Under the pieces are notes generated by a model. It was given only the letters and a program-made list of their open reading frames with translations. It did not search any database and was not told the DNA's origin. DNA of 64,000 bases from Photobacterium sp. JCM 19050 (GTDB lineage Bacteria > Pseudomonadota > Gammaproteobacteria > Enterobacterales > Vibrionaceae): assembly GCA_001310455.1 (NCBI GenBank), contig BAXG01000031.1:1-64000 (forward strand). The letters are read 5' to 3'. The number at the start of each line of letters is the position of its first letter. Position 1 is the stretch's first letter. Below are positions 32,162 to 41,653 of the stretch, piece after piece. The translations under genes and the position numbers were made by a program.

Positions 32162-32487
32162 TCAATGAATAATCCGGTAAAGCACGTCTATCGCCCGGGT
32201 GAGTTTCAGTATGTCATCTCGGCATGCCTGCTCTTGAAGTGCTTCTTCGAAGTATGGAGAGATCTCAAACGTTTCTGGCAGCGGTAAGCGAGCGTCCACC
32301 AGTTGCTGCATCCGAGGGATAAAGATCCATTGCAGCCACTCGGTTGGGGCGAGCGCGTCAATCGCAAAAGGTTCTTTACTCGCCAAGCACTTGCTGACGG
32401 TGCACTTGTTTGCCATGCCCCATGTCGTTTGAGGACATCAGAAAGCTCCGCCAACAGCCTTTCGGTATCGTGGTATTTGTCCATCAT
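32162..32487 (-). CDS. yqcC: YqcC family protein (DUF446), frameshifted
   Basis: The small helical YqcC family has no assigned function. EWLQWIFIPRMQQLVDARLP and SPYFEEAL are family hallmarks. One base is missing near 32385, where the N-terminal frame (YHDTERLLAELSDVLKRHG) would continue into SKEPFAIDAL. The repaired length is about 108 residues (E. coli 109). In E. coli yqcC lies between csrB and truC, and the same order holds here. Confidence 0.9.
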
Positions 32488-32623
32488 GCAACCTTATGGA
32501 TAAGTGAGCCGGGTGGGCAAAGTAGCGCGAAAGAATACCACCAAAAGCCCTATATTTCCCCTGACTCCTGACAGCCAGGTCGATATACTCAGAAAATCGT
32601 AACAATAAGATTTAAGAAGATTC

Positions 32624-33632
32624 ATGGACGCAACTCACACACTTTCCGGCATTGTCGGGCAGGCCGGATGCCAGTTTCAGGTCTTTGATTTAGGCCGCAG
32701 GGTACAGCCTGTTGATAATGAAACCTTCAAGGCAGTTGAAGCCAACCAGGCCCCATACCCTTACCCCATCCAGCAACATGCGGTTTTTGCTTTCGCGTAC
32801 TGGAAAGAGGTTTCCAGCCCCTGGATTTGGTTCCTTAAATTCCCGCTTGATGAACGAGGATTGCTCAAGCAGGCGGCTGTCGGTGATTTCATCCGTTATA
32901 TTGCCGAAGCCCTGGGGGCGGTAGACAACCCGGAAGATCCGGAAGACCGTGGTGAAATGCCTTACACCTACACGCCTCCAGACAACAAAATGGCCATGTT
33001 CCATGCATTGTTTGCCGCCGGACACAAGCAACAGGCAAGCCGATACTACGAGCACACCCAGCATTATTTGTCAGGAGGGCTGGAGTGGGCTAACTGGCAG
33101 GGCGTCGGCATTCAGGGAATCGCTGATATCTGTGCCCGCCTGGGAAATGACAACAATACCACCATTTTGCGCCGGGCGCTGTCCCATCTGCCTTCTGAGC
33201 CCCTTGAGGCTTTCTTGGAATGTATTGAACACACAACCCTGCCTGACTCTCTGGCAAATCGTCTGGCAGAGATGTTAAATCACCAAAGTCAGGATACAGA
33301 CAGACACATTTCGCTCATTCGCGCACTTGCCGGCGCTGAGAAAAGTGTGCAGGCAAGAGCTTTCTGATTGGCTGGCGGGCACTGTCAGTGAAGACGGGTT
33401 GGTTGCTATTGCGGGGCGTTGCTGGACTGCACTTTCCGACCCGGCTCTGCTTGAGCAATACCTTCTCACGCTGGCAAGAACCGGAAACCAGCCACTGTTT
33501 AATGCCATATTCCGTGATTTGGTTCAGATACCATCCCTGCGTATGTACCTGCTTCCTGTCCTGCACGGGCAATGCTCTCCTGCAATGAACGAAGCTTTAC
33601 TGGCACTGCAAAACGCTGTCAGGGAGGGGTAA
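32624..33632 (+). CDS. DUF3549 family protein, frameshifted
   Basis: The N-terminus (GCQFQVFDLGRRVQPVDNETF), the WIWFLKFPLDERGLLKQA segment and WQGVGIQGIADICARLG match the DUF3549 family of Vibrionaceae and relatives; function is unknown. It has no signal peptide or membrane segment. The frame breaks in an A run at 33341-33345 (two bases missing or one extra), and repair gives about 336 residues ending with LALQNAVREG. It is divergent from yqcC and ends two bases before the DUF3301 start, so the pair is an operon. Confidence 0.85.
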
Positions 33633-33634
33633 CA

Positions 33635-33943
33635 ATGGATGCACTGCTGGGGATATTGCTTGTTACGCTGATCGGTGGCGCTTTCTGGCAACAACGACGC
33701 CAGTCCGAGGTAGCAGCCATGCACATTTCCCGGCGGTTGAAGCAACTGGATTTGCAGATGGTATCTCTATCACGCGGACGTTGGAAATTTGAAAAGCGCA
33801 GTGGCCGGATGAGGTTTGTTACCTGCTACCATTTCGAATTCTCAGCTGATGGCCTGGACTTGTACCAAGGAGAAGCAGTGATGGCCGGTTTCAGCCTGAT
33901 TGACTTCAACCTCCCGCCCCATCGAATGCCTGAACAATTCTGA
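33635..33943 (+). CDS. DUF3301 family membrane-anchored protein
   Basis: The 102-residue protein opens with an uncleaved hydrophobic helix (about residues 3-18, LLGILLVTLIGGAFW), followed by a basic, cytoplasmic-looking region (QQRRQSE, RRLKQLDLQMVSLSRGRWKF). It matches the DUF3301 family of unknown function. The GGGAGGGG ribosome site at the right distance fixes the ATG at 33635, although the frame opens 63 bases earlier. It is translated with the DUF3549 gene. Confidence 0.87.
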   Translation: MDALLGILLVTLIGGAFWQQRRQSEVAAMHISRRLKQLDLQMVSLSRGRWKFEKRSGRMRFVTCYHFEFSADGLDLYQGEAVMAGFSLIDFNLPPHRMPEQF

Positions 33944-33953
33944 TACAACGAAA

Positions 33954-33979
33954 ATGGGCACCCGACCGGATGCCCATTG
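33954..33979 (+). terminator. hairpin after the DUF3301 gene
   Basis: A 7-bp ATGGGCA/TGCCCAT stem with a 10-base loop lies 10 bases past the stop codon. It lacks a good T tract on the plus strand. Confidence 0.4.
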
Positions 33980-34036
33980 ACTGTTGCGCTGTAAATACCA
34001 ACCGGGTTAACTGGTGAGGGTAATTTGCAACACCTT

Positions 34037-34069
34037 AAAAAAAGGTGGGCGCGACATAAAGTCGCGCCC
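34037..34069 (-). terminator. terminator of csrB
   Basis: On the minus strand a perfect 9-bp stem GGGCGCGAC/GTCGCGCCC with a 5-base loop is followed by ACC and seven T residues. Confidence 0.93.
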
Positions 34070-34499
34070 GAGGTCTTTTACGCAGCTATCCTGCTACAAT
34101 TGTGCTCCCTGCATCAATCCTTGAGAGACCGCTGAATCCTTCAGCCCTATCCTTATCTTCTCCTTCCTGGAGGTGTCCTTTGGTCTTACCGTGACCCGTC
34201 GATCCTTCCTGTCTCGACTCTCTTCTCCGTCCTGGAGGTGTCCTTCACTTCGTCCTGAAGTCTTTCCGTGCTATCTCCAACCTTGGAGAGTCCGAAGTCT
34301 TCCTGACCTACAAGCTTCCTGCCTGCAGTGACAATCCCTCGATCCAACTTCCTGTTCTGCAATCCTTGCCGGCATTCTTCCTGAATAACCGCCTCTTCCT
34401 GAGGACCCGTTCCGTGGCTGAGTTCCTGTTCCGTTTGTCAGTTCCTTCGACGAGGTAAAGATTACTTGATTCCCTACCGGAAACAACCCGGCCTGCATC
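34037..34499 (-). ncRNA. csrB: CsrB-family CsrA-sequestering small RNA
   Basis: This stretch has no coding capacity but, read on the minus strand, is packed with CsrA-binding GGA motifs, about 30 by my count. Many are AGGA or CAGGAAG in short inverted repeats, as in CsrB/CsrC. Two copies of AAGGACACCTCCAGGA occur, a string also present in E. coli CsrB. The 3' end is a textbook terminator (34037-34069). E. coli csrB also lies between yqcC and syd, so synteny supports the call. Such RNAs titrate CsrA and so shift carbon storage, motility and virulence control. The 5' end near 34499 is an estimate. Confidence 0.93.
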
Positions 34500-34621
34500 A
34501 CTAATTAGATAAAAAAGCGCCCAAAACTTACACAATTAAACCTAAGTAACTGTATTATCATCGTTTTAATCCATTAACAAAGAGAAATACTTATTCATTT
34601 CTGTAGAATATCCCACGTCCG

Positions 34622-34639
34622 TGTGAGAGATCTCTTACA
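34622..34639. promoter_or_regulatory. VarA/UvrY/GacA-type binding site upstream of csrB
   Basis: The palindrome TGTGAG-AGATCT-CTTACA differs by one base from the GacA/UvrY/VarA box TGTAAG-N6-CTTACA. It lies about 130 bases upstream of the estimated csrB start, the kind of distance seen for response-regulator sites upstream of csr RNAs. It predicts activation by the BarA/VarS two-component system. Confidence 0.75.
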
Positions 34640-34707
34640 AACCCAATCGTCTTTCGCTATCCGGTATGACTATACTTTAACCGGGACGCAAATTCCGGGA
34701 GCAAAGT

Positions 34708-34943
34708 ATGGAAATCTTTCACCATAATTTGGCAACACTTTTTGAGCAATTAGCTTACCAGCCGACAGAAAATCCATTGAAAAATTTATTGTTTCTACCA
34801 ATATCCCTGAAGGCCTACCTCTGCATGAGGCAGATTTCTGGACACCCGGACAGCGTCAGTTCCTTTGTGAAGCGATCAGCCAGGATGCGGATTGGAGTGA
34901 ACAAATAGACATGCTGAGTGTCTTGCTCCGCAAAGAAAGGTAA
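34708..34943 (+). CDS. DUF2789 family protein, frameshifted
   Basis: The start (HHNLATLFEQLGLPAD) and the C-terminal part (DFWTPGQRQFLCEAISQDAD, then WSEQIDMLSVLLR) match the DUF2789 family of small helical proteins without known function. One G is missing near 34753, at EQLGLP. Repair gives 78 residues ending at the TAA at 34941. A GGGAGC ribosome site precedes the ATG. It is divergent from csrB, with the VarA-type box between them. Confidence 0.83.
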
Positions 34944-34986
34944 GACAACATAGTGAAACAAAATCAGCCCGTTAGCGTGAATAACC

Positions 34987-35283
34987 ATGACCACATCGTA
35001 CACCACTCTCATTGAGGCAGCACTGCGCCAACTCCAACAAGAGGGTAAACAGGCAACCATCGCAGCCGTAAAATCCAAGCTTAGCCAGCCAGTACCCATG
35101 CCGGTTTTGTTAAGTGCAATTCAGGCCTACAAGAAAAGTGGTGTTGTTCCGGAACAGGCCGCACCGAAAAATCCTGAACCGGATGTACATACCCGCATTG
35201 CCGAACTGGAGCAGGAGATATCAGATCTTAAAGCCCGCCTCTCCGTGTTGGAGCAGAAAGTCGTTTCGGAAGAGAAAAATTAA
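34987..35283 (+). CDS. small protein with C-terminal coiled coil, unknown function
   Basis: I do not recognise a named family. The first half (TTLIEAALRQLQQEGKQATI, then AAVKSKLSQP) resembles the compact helical start of KfrA-type or GntR-like DNA-binding proteins, but this is only a loose impression. The last 40 residues (RIAELEQEISDLKARLSVLE) form a clear leucine-heptad coiled coil, so it probably dimerises. It starts 43 bases after the DUF2789 stop on the same strand and may be co-transcribed. It converges on the DUF2310 gene. Confidence 0.7.
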   Translation: MTTSYTTLIEAALRQLQQEGKQATIAAVKSKLSQPVPMPVLLSAIQAYKKSGVVPEQAAPKNPEPDVHTRIAELEQEISDLKARLSVLEQKVVSEEKN

Positions 35284-35334
35284 CAGAGGGCAACCGGATG
35301 TTGCCCGTTCTTACGTTCGCTTATAAAAGTCTGC

Positions 35335-36106
35335 TTACAAAAAGTCCCAAGACATATTGGATACCAACCTGCACGCATCGCATTTAAAGAAGAAGATATC
35401 ATGCAAGGGTTCCTCAAGCGCCCAGTCACTGCCGCATTTCGGACAGCAACGTGACATCTCCTGCTCTTTCGACTGCCCCCCACCCGGTACTGGTAGTAAT
35501 ATGTCGGAATGCCGGTCAGGTATTCAATCCGGCCGCGCAAATCCCACCCCCGGCGGAACAGATCGCTCCCTGTTTCCTGCATTTCTGCAAGGGCAGGGAA
35601 TTCTATCTTGCTGGCACCGGCCATTTGCAGTTCATCGCACGCTTGCCATTCGGTCTGCCACTTGACGACAGCCTTGTGATCGCCGTTGAAGGTAGCTGGA
35701 AGCCGATAAAGTGGAATGGGTTGTAAGGTGTCACCACTTCTCAACGGGGAGCAGGTATGAACGTAGGTGGTGTAAATTACCTGCCAGGCGGCGTCTCCTG
35801 CTCATAGGTATCTTCCGAATTGATATCCCGGCCAAGCACTTTTATTTTCGGCCTTAAAAGGCTGGCATCCGCCAACTGTTTCAGGCAAGCCTTCACCTGG
35901 GGGCTGTGGTTCTTTTCATGCAGGCTGTCGCGCTCAGGGCAAACAGCCCGAACCCGGAACTCCCCTTCCCCCATCAAAAGGGGAAATTCACGGCCATAAA
36001 CCTGACCGTTGTAGCGAAGCACATCCATCAGGCCATTTACGGCTTTTTCCACTGCACTGATAGTTGTGTTATCAAAGCATTCAAAAACGAGTTCAGTTAT
36101 GTACAT
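35335..36106 (-). CDS. DUF2310 zinc-ribbon protein, two frameshifts
   Basis: The N-terminus (MYITELVFECFDNTTISAVE) and the middle (PIPLYRLPATFNGDHKAVVK and FRRGWDLRGRIEYLTGIPTY) match the DUF2310 family of Vibrio and relatives. After repair the C-terminus holds a four-cysteine zinc ribbon (CPKCG and CDAC) and ends WDFL at the stop at 35335. Bases are missing near 35787 (PPWQVIYTTY) and within a C run at 35476-35481. The repaired length is about 257 residues. Its start lies 17 bases after the syd stop, so it probably shares the syd message. Function is unknown. Confidence 0.83.
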
Positions 36107-36123
36107 AGCTTTCTAAAATAATC

Positions 36124-36693
36124 TCAGGCACTGAACGACGTTTCGTCATCCAGGTCAGGTTTGATTTGCGACAGAAACTCGGCCAGGGAAGGGGCGAGCA
36201 CCGTGTGCTTATCTGTTCCCAGCGTTTCAAGAATCACTTCCCCGGTCAGGTTGGAAAGCGAAATCACCTCTAGCTCCGCATCCGTCGTACCGATAAACAG
36301 GGTTGGGTTCAGCTTCCTGCGACGTTGGGTGACAAGGTGACCAATTAGATTTTCCTGAAGACGAACAAAGTCTTCTTCATTCCAGACCTGTACCAGCTCG
36401 AAATGCACATTATCGAGTCGCGCTTTCATATCACCGGAAAACTGGGAGGAAAAATAAGCGTGGGCATCTTCTCGCAACCGAATCTCCATACCGTCTTCAA
36501 TGTTGGAGAGGTCTGCATTGTCACTTCGCTTGACCGGCTGCCACAGCACGCCTTCATCCGTTTCCTTTACCACACACGGGGAAGCCAGCCCTTCATACAG
36601 ATCACTCTCAGGCAGCGAACCGTACCGTGACTGCCACGCCGCGATGTATTGCTGGCTAAACAGCCACAATGCTTCGGTAACAGGGTGATTCAT
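36124..36693 (-). CDS. syd: SecY-interacting protein Syd
   Basis: Syd is a soluble protein that binds cytoplasmic loops of SecY at the inner membrane. The 189-residue product shows SRYGSLPESDLYEGLASPCV and EDGMEIRLREDAHAYFSSQF, both conserved in Syd. I preferred the ATG at 36693 because of a GAAGG six bases upstream; a longer TTG-type start also exists. It is divergent from queF, as in E. coli. Confidence 0.93.
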   Translation of the reverse strand: MNHPVTEALWLFSQQYIAAWQSRYGSLPESDLYEGLASPCVVKETDEGVLWQPVKRSDNADLSNIEDGMEIRLREDAHAYFSSQFSGDMKARLDNVHFELVQVWNEEDFVRLQENLIGHLVTQRRRKLNPTLFIGTTDAELEVISLSNLTGEVILETLGTDKHTVLAPSLAEFLSQIKPDLDDETSFSA

Positions 36694-36754
36694 TAGCAAC
36701 CTTCCGTAAGATTCAGTAAAATTGCCCTATTCTAATCCATTGGTGTCGAAAAGC

Positions 36755-37600
36755 ATGAGCAATTACCAAGGTGCCAAGGTTCTGTCCGATCTGAAACTGG
36801 GCAAAAAGACCGAATACAAGGAGCAGTACGACCCTTCCCTGCTGCAGCCGGTTCCGCGTACGCTGAACCGTGACGAGCTGGATTTGGGTGACACCCTGCC
36901 ATTTACCGGCTATGACATCTGGACACTCTATGAGTTGTCCTGGCTCAACAGCAAAGGCCTCCCTCAGGTTGCCATCGGTGAGGTACGTTTACCTGCAACC
37001 AGCCCAAACCTGATTGAGTCTAAGTCGTTCAAGCTCTACCTCAACAGCTTCAACCAGACCCGCTTTGAAAGCTGGCAGGAAGTGGCTGATACCTTGCAAA
37101 AAGACCTTTCGGCCTGCGCCGGTGAAGAAGTCGACGTGACGGTTTTGCCATTGGAAGAGTTTGATAACAACCGTATCGTCAGCATGGGCGGTGAGTGCAT
37201 CGACAACCAGGATATTGAGATCAGTTCCTACGAGTACGACCCTTCACTGCTCGACGGTGCGGCAGAAAGCAAGGTTGTGTCAGAAGTTATTCACAGTAAC
37301 CTGCTGAAATCAAACTGCCTGATCACTAACCAGCCGGACTGGGGTTCAGTACGTATTTCTTACACCGGTGGCAAGATTGACCGCGAAAAGCTGCTTCGCT
37401 ATATCGTGTCATTCCGTCGGCATAACGAATTCCATGAACAGTGTGTCGAACGAATGTTTACCGACATCATGGCTCAATGCAAACCGGAAAAACTGACCGT
37501 TTACGCCCGCTACACCCGTCGCGGCGGCCTGGACATCAACCCATACCGAACCAACATGGGCAAGACACCAAGCGAGAACAACCGCACCGCCCGTCAGTAA
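36755..37600 (+). CDS. queF: NADPH-dependent 7-cyano-7-deazaguanine reductase
   Basis: QueF reduces preQ0 to preQ1 in queuosine synthesis. At 281 residues it is the long, two-domain form of gammaproteobacteria. [16 protein letters not shown] carries the catalytic Cys, with [13 protein letters not shown] as the QueF motif for NADPH binding, and [14 protein letters not shown] holding the conserved Glu/His pair. The ATG at 36755 gives the family length; the upstream frame lacks similarity. It is divergent from syd, matching E. coli. Confidence 0.97.
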   Translation: MSNYQGAKVLSDLKLGKKTEYKEQYDPSLLQPVPRTLNRDELDLGDTLPFTGYDIWTLYELSWLNSKGLPQVAIGEVRLPATSPNLIESKSFKLYLNSFNQTRFESWQEVADTLQKDLSACAGEEVDVTVLPLEEFDNNRIVSMGGECIDNQDIEISSYEYDPSLLDGAAESKVVSEVIHSNLLKSNCLITNQPDWGSVRISYTGGKIDREKLLRYIVSFRRHNEFHEQCVERMFTDIMAQCKPEKLTVYARYTRRGGLDINPYRTNMGKTPSENNRTARQ

Positions 37601-37693
37601 GCTTTCCAACCCGGCCTTTGGGTCGGGTTACTGTATTCATTCTGCTTTTTTCTCTTTCACAACCCGGAAGGTTGAAGTGTGCGAAAGGAAGTC

Positions 37694-39874
37694 ATGCGCC
37701 ACCTAAAATACGTACTCGCCGCAGCCACGTTGTTTATCTGCAGCACGGCAAGTGCAGAGATCAATTCTGCCCCCATTCTCAATGACGCCCTGAGCCTGAT
37801 AGAAACCAACCCGGCACAATCCCTGTCCATCACTGAGAACTACATTAAAAACCGCCGGCTGACCCAACCCTCCGGCAGCAGCCATATGAACGATGAAGGT
37901 GATCGGCAAATCCGGACCCCGTTAAATACTATTCATGCTTATATCATCAAAGGGTTGGCGTTAGTTGCTCTCGACAAGCCAGAGCAAGGTCTGGAATCCC
38001 TTCGTAAAGCTGATCTGATGGCTCAGGACTATAATCTGGTCAGCGCACGCCTGGCGGCCCTCATCGCCAGAGCCTCGACCCACTGGAAGAGCTACAAGGA
38101 CAGCCTGATGGCGCTCAACCTCCTGGCTGAGTTCCAAAAACTGGTCAGCGAAAGTACCGTTGTCAGCAGCAACTTGCCCGAGCTCAAGTTTCATGCAGCG
38201 CTTCTGTCCGCAATTATTTATTCAAACACCGATCATCAGGAAAAGGCGCTGCAGGCTTTCCACAATGCAGAAACCCTGATGAAGAAGTTGCCAGAAAAGG
38301 AAAAACCCAAGCTCCAAACTGACTACCAGATGGCCTTGGGTAAACATTTTCTCCAGCAACAAGATTATGAAGGGGCGTTGGCAGAACTGTTGCAAAGTTA
38401 CTGGATAGCCAGTGAAAACCAGCTTGAAAGCAAACTCGCAAACATCAATGTGGAGCTCTCCCGCCTGTATCTTCTGAGAGGAGTGCTGGATAAAGCCCAG
38501 CAACATGCCAATCAGGCCGCCGATTTCTATGAGCACTTCAAACTGCGGGACAGGCTTACCGAAGTGCTGCAGTTGCTTGCCAATGTGTATGAGATCCAGG
38601 GGCGTTACAACTTTTCCCTCGCCACTTATTTCAATGCGCTGGACTGGGCAGACCAAAACGGCCAGGATGCTTTGCAGGCTCCGCTGTTGGTGTCGGTTTC
38701 AAGGGTATACCTGGCACTCCACCACCTTGGCCTTGCCAAAGAATACGTTGAAGACGCGCTGATGCTCGCAAAGGAAAACGGGGACAAACGCACCCTTTCC
38801 GAATCCTATATCCAGCTTGGAAAAGTGCAGGCCGAAATGCTGGACTACCCGAATGCTATCCAGTCACTGCACAGCGGAATTTTACTGTCTACAGAAATCG
38901 GGAATACGCCATTAAAGCGTAATGGTCTGGCTGCGCTGTCGATGGTGTATGAAGATGCCGGTGATTTTTTCAATGCGCTTCGCACACAGCGGGAGTTGGA
39001 ATCACTTTCACCGGCTAAAGCCACCCAGGCAAAAGTGGCAAAAGCCTTCAAGCAGCAACAACAGGTAATTGAACGTCAATTGCAGATGGATGACATGCAA
39101 CGGCAATTGTCAGAGAGCGTGCAAGCACTCATCAATCAGCGCAATTTTTCATCCATTTTGCTTGTGGTTCTAGTCATCATTGCCGCCCTTCTATACAGCC
39201 GGCATCGGATTGCAGTTTCACGTAAATTCAAACTACAAAACCTTCGGGATGAGTTTTATACTCACCCGCGCAGTGGCCTCAGGAACCTTCGAATGCTTAA
39301 TGCGCGTCTGCAAAATTCCCTGCAACAGAGCAGTGCGAATTTCGAGCAGTGGAACCTGGGAGAGATCATTCATGAGCCCTTTCATGATCGCCTTCGTTTT
39401 GCGATGTTCGAAGTACCGTTCCTCAAAATCGTCTACCTCGAACACGGTTACAAAGAAGGCCTGAAACTGGAGCGCGAGTTTGGTAACTACCTGAATGATC
39501 AGGTCACGGATCCAGCCCGGCTGTACCATTTCTCTGATGCGATGTTCATTTACATTGAACCCAACTCAAGACTGGACAGTCAGCCGGAACAACTTGCCGG
39601 ATCCATTCAGAAACTCATTGATGATTTCATTGAATTGCACAAGGAACAGAACCTGGATAACCGCGCCCGCATCGGGATGGCTGAGTATCCCTTTTTATCC
39701 CGAGCATGTACGGCCATCAATGACCAGGAACTGATCGACATCTTGCTAATGGCCACCAGCGGTGCCCGTCTTATCAGTAAACAGGAAGACGGCAGCCAGT
39801 GGGTTCACCTCAGTGCCATTGACCATGCACCGGCCGCCAGCTTTGCAGGCGATAACATTCGGCAGTCATGCTAA
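37694..39874 (+). CDS. TPR-containing membrane protein with degenerate GGDEF domain
   Basis: A signal peptide (about residues 1-21, ending STASA) is followed by about 450 periplasmic residues of helical TPR-like repeats (for example DYEGALAELLQSYWIASENQ and YNFSLATYFNALDWADQNG). One transmembrane helix (about 480-500, ILLVVLVIIAALLY) leads to a cytoplasmic domain laid out like GGDEF: SGLRNLRMLNARL in place of the opening motif, RFAMFEVPFLKIVYLEHGYK in place of the substrate helix, and SDAMF in place of GGDEF. The acidic catalytic residues are lost, so cyclase activity is unlikely. It is probably a sensor or c-di-GMP effector. A AAGGAAG ribosome site fixes the start. Confidence 0.72.
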   Translation: MRHLKYVLAAATLFICSTASAEINSAPILNDALSLIETNPAQSLSITENYIKNRRLTQPSGSSHMNDEGDRQIRTPLNTIHAYIIKGLALVALDKPEQGLESLRKADLMAQDYNLVSARLAALIARASTHWKSYKDSLMALNLLAEFQKLVSESTVVSSNLPELKFHAALLSAIIYSNTDHQEKALQAFHNAETLMKKLPEKEKPKLQTDYQMALGKHFLQQQDYEGALAELLQSYWIASENQLESKLANINVELSRLYLLRGVLDKAQQHANQAADFYEHFKLRDRLTEVLQLLANVYEIQGRYNFSLATYFNALDWADQNGQDALQAPLLVSVSRVYLALHHLGLAKEYVEDALMLAKENGDKRTLSESYIQLGKVQAEMLDYPNAIQSLHSGILLSTEIGNTPLKRNGLAALSMVYEDAGDFFNALRTQRELESLSPAKATQAKVAKAFKQQQQVIERQLQMDDMQRQLSESVQALINQRNFSSILLVVLVIIAALLYSRHRIAVSRKFKLQNLRDEFYTHPRSGLRNLRMLNARLQNSLQQSSANFEQWNLGEIIHEPFHDRLRFAMFEVPFLKIVYLEHGYKEGLKLEREFGNYLNDQVTDPARLYHFSDAMFIYIEPNSRLDSQPEQLAGSIQKLIDDFIELHKEQNLDNRARIGMAEYPFLSRACTAINDQELIDILLMATSGARLISKQEDGSQWVHLSAIDHAPAASFAGDNIRQSC

Positions 39875-40109
39875 ATGGCATAAAAACTGGTTTAGTAAAG
39901 ACCAAAACGTCATCAAAACTGGATTTTGAGTGGCACGAAGATCACGCTTCATGAACAAAAAAGTCGACACTTATTGAGTTATATCGCATTAAGCAAAAGC
40001 TCAACAGGGTTATGCGTGACCCTATTCTAACTTTTTGATAAACCTATCATGATAAGTAACCGCATCGCTTCTTGGCAGATGTCCCAGGAAGTGGCAGTAA
40101 CAGGTAACG

Positions 40110-41653
40110 ATGACGGCAAGCCCAGCACAAGCGAATTTGAATAAACGACTCGCATCAGTACAACTCGCCTACCGGGATCTTTCTCTGAAATCCCGGCGCG
40201 AAGTCCTTATACTGAAGCGGTTGATTTCGCGTCTCAGTGTTGCCTGTCGTGGTCAAAACCAAGTTTTAGACCGGAAACTCATGGAGCTCAAGTCTGATCT
40301 TGAGCATGGCAAGGATGTAAGCACACTTGTGCCACGGTTAGCGGTTGTTGAAAGGATGATCAGTAAGCAGTCGGCTGAGAACAGTCAGGAACAGGATAAA
40401 ATGGAAATTGCACTTCACCGTAGCGGCGAAGTGCTGAAGCGAATGCAGGGTCTGCCCGCCCAGCTAAAACGGGACCTGCGTAACCTCCTACAGTCACCCG
40501 CTCAGACGCGTAATGAAGCGAACAGCCGGGTGATTGAGCTGTTGAAGCTTTATGAAAGGGCACTGAAGTCCCTCACTATTTCACCGAGCCAATCCAACTC
40601 TGTCGATGCCATCGACCAAGATCTTCTCAACAAACTTGCCGACGAACTTCAACACCTGATTACCGAACTGGATTTTGACGGTGAAGCCGGTGCAACGTTG
40701 CTGGATATCCGAAACCGCCTGTTGTTGGTTTCAGACTCACGTACCCTGATTGAGCTCTCTCTTGAGTCAATTAAGCTGGTGTTGCAGGGCACGCATGCTG
40801 AACGCAAAGCCTCCCAGAAGTTCCTTGGTCAGGTGAACGATGATCTTGCCGGGCTGCAAAAATCCAATGCCCAGACAAGCGACAGCGCAGCCAGCATCAT
40901 TGAGCAGCGCGAGACCATGCTGGTCTCTATGGAAGAAATTGCCAGTGAACTGGAAAACACTGTTGGCCGCCTTCCGCCGGAGGACGAAAACACCGCGGTT
41001 GTTGCCAATATCGCCACGGAAATGCACACCATCGTCGAACAAAACCTGTCACTGAGCAAACGTGAACAGGAGCTGATGGAAAAGCTCAAAACCACGGAAA
41101 GCAAAATAAGCCAGTTGTTCGAACAGACGCTGGATTACCGTCGTCGTCTGGGCGATCAGGAACGCCGTATGTTCCTGGACCACCTCACCAAAGCCTATAA
41201 CCGCGCGGCCCTGAACGATCGCCTTGAACACGAATACCGTTGCTGGTTGCGATACCAGCGCCCGCTTTGCCTGGCCATTATCGACATTGACCATTTCAAG
41301 GAAATCAATGATCGCTTCGGTCACCTCGCCGGCGATAAAGCCTCAAAGTGATTGCCAAGACCATCCAGCAATCGGTCCGGGATACCGATTTTGTTGCACG
41401 TTTTGGCGGAGAAGAATTTGTGGTGTTGATGGCTGACGCCAATGAAGAAACTCAACACAACATCCTCGCCACTATCAGTGAAAGCATCTCCAAACTCCCG
41501 TTCAAGTTCAAGAATGAACGGGTGAGCATCACTGTCTCTATTGGCGCGACGGTCTTTCGTGACAATGATTCTCCAACTGAGGTGCTTGAACGCGCTGATA
41601 TTGGGTTGTACGACGCGAAAAACCGCGGACGCAACCGCACGCACTGGGTCTGA
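40110..41653 (+). CDS. diguanylate cyclase with N-terminal coiled coil, frameshifted
   Basis: About 330 residues of charged, helical, probably coiled-coil sequence without signal peptide or membrane helix precede a GGDEF domain. DHLTKAYNRAALNDRLEHEY opens the domain, IIDIDHFKEINDRFGHLAGD is the substrate region, and ARFGGEEFVVL is an intact active site. An RDTD inhibitory site lies five residues before it. One base is missing near 41342 (GDKALKVIAK); repair gives about 514 residues ending with KNRGRNRTHWV. It should make cyclic-di-GMP in the cytoplasm. It follows the degenerate-GGDEF gene by 235 bases and may act with it. Confidence 0.9.

Noticed and set aside
34081..34497. Repetitive TCCT-rich tract as a CRISPR array or tandem repeat
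   Set aside because: The repeated units are irregularly spaced short motifs; read on the minus strand they are the GGA motifs of a CsrB RNA that ends in a terminator.
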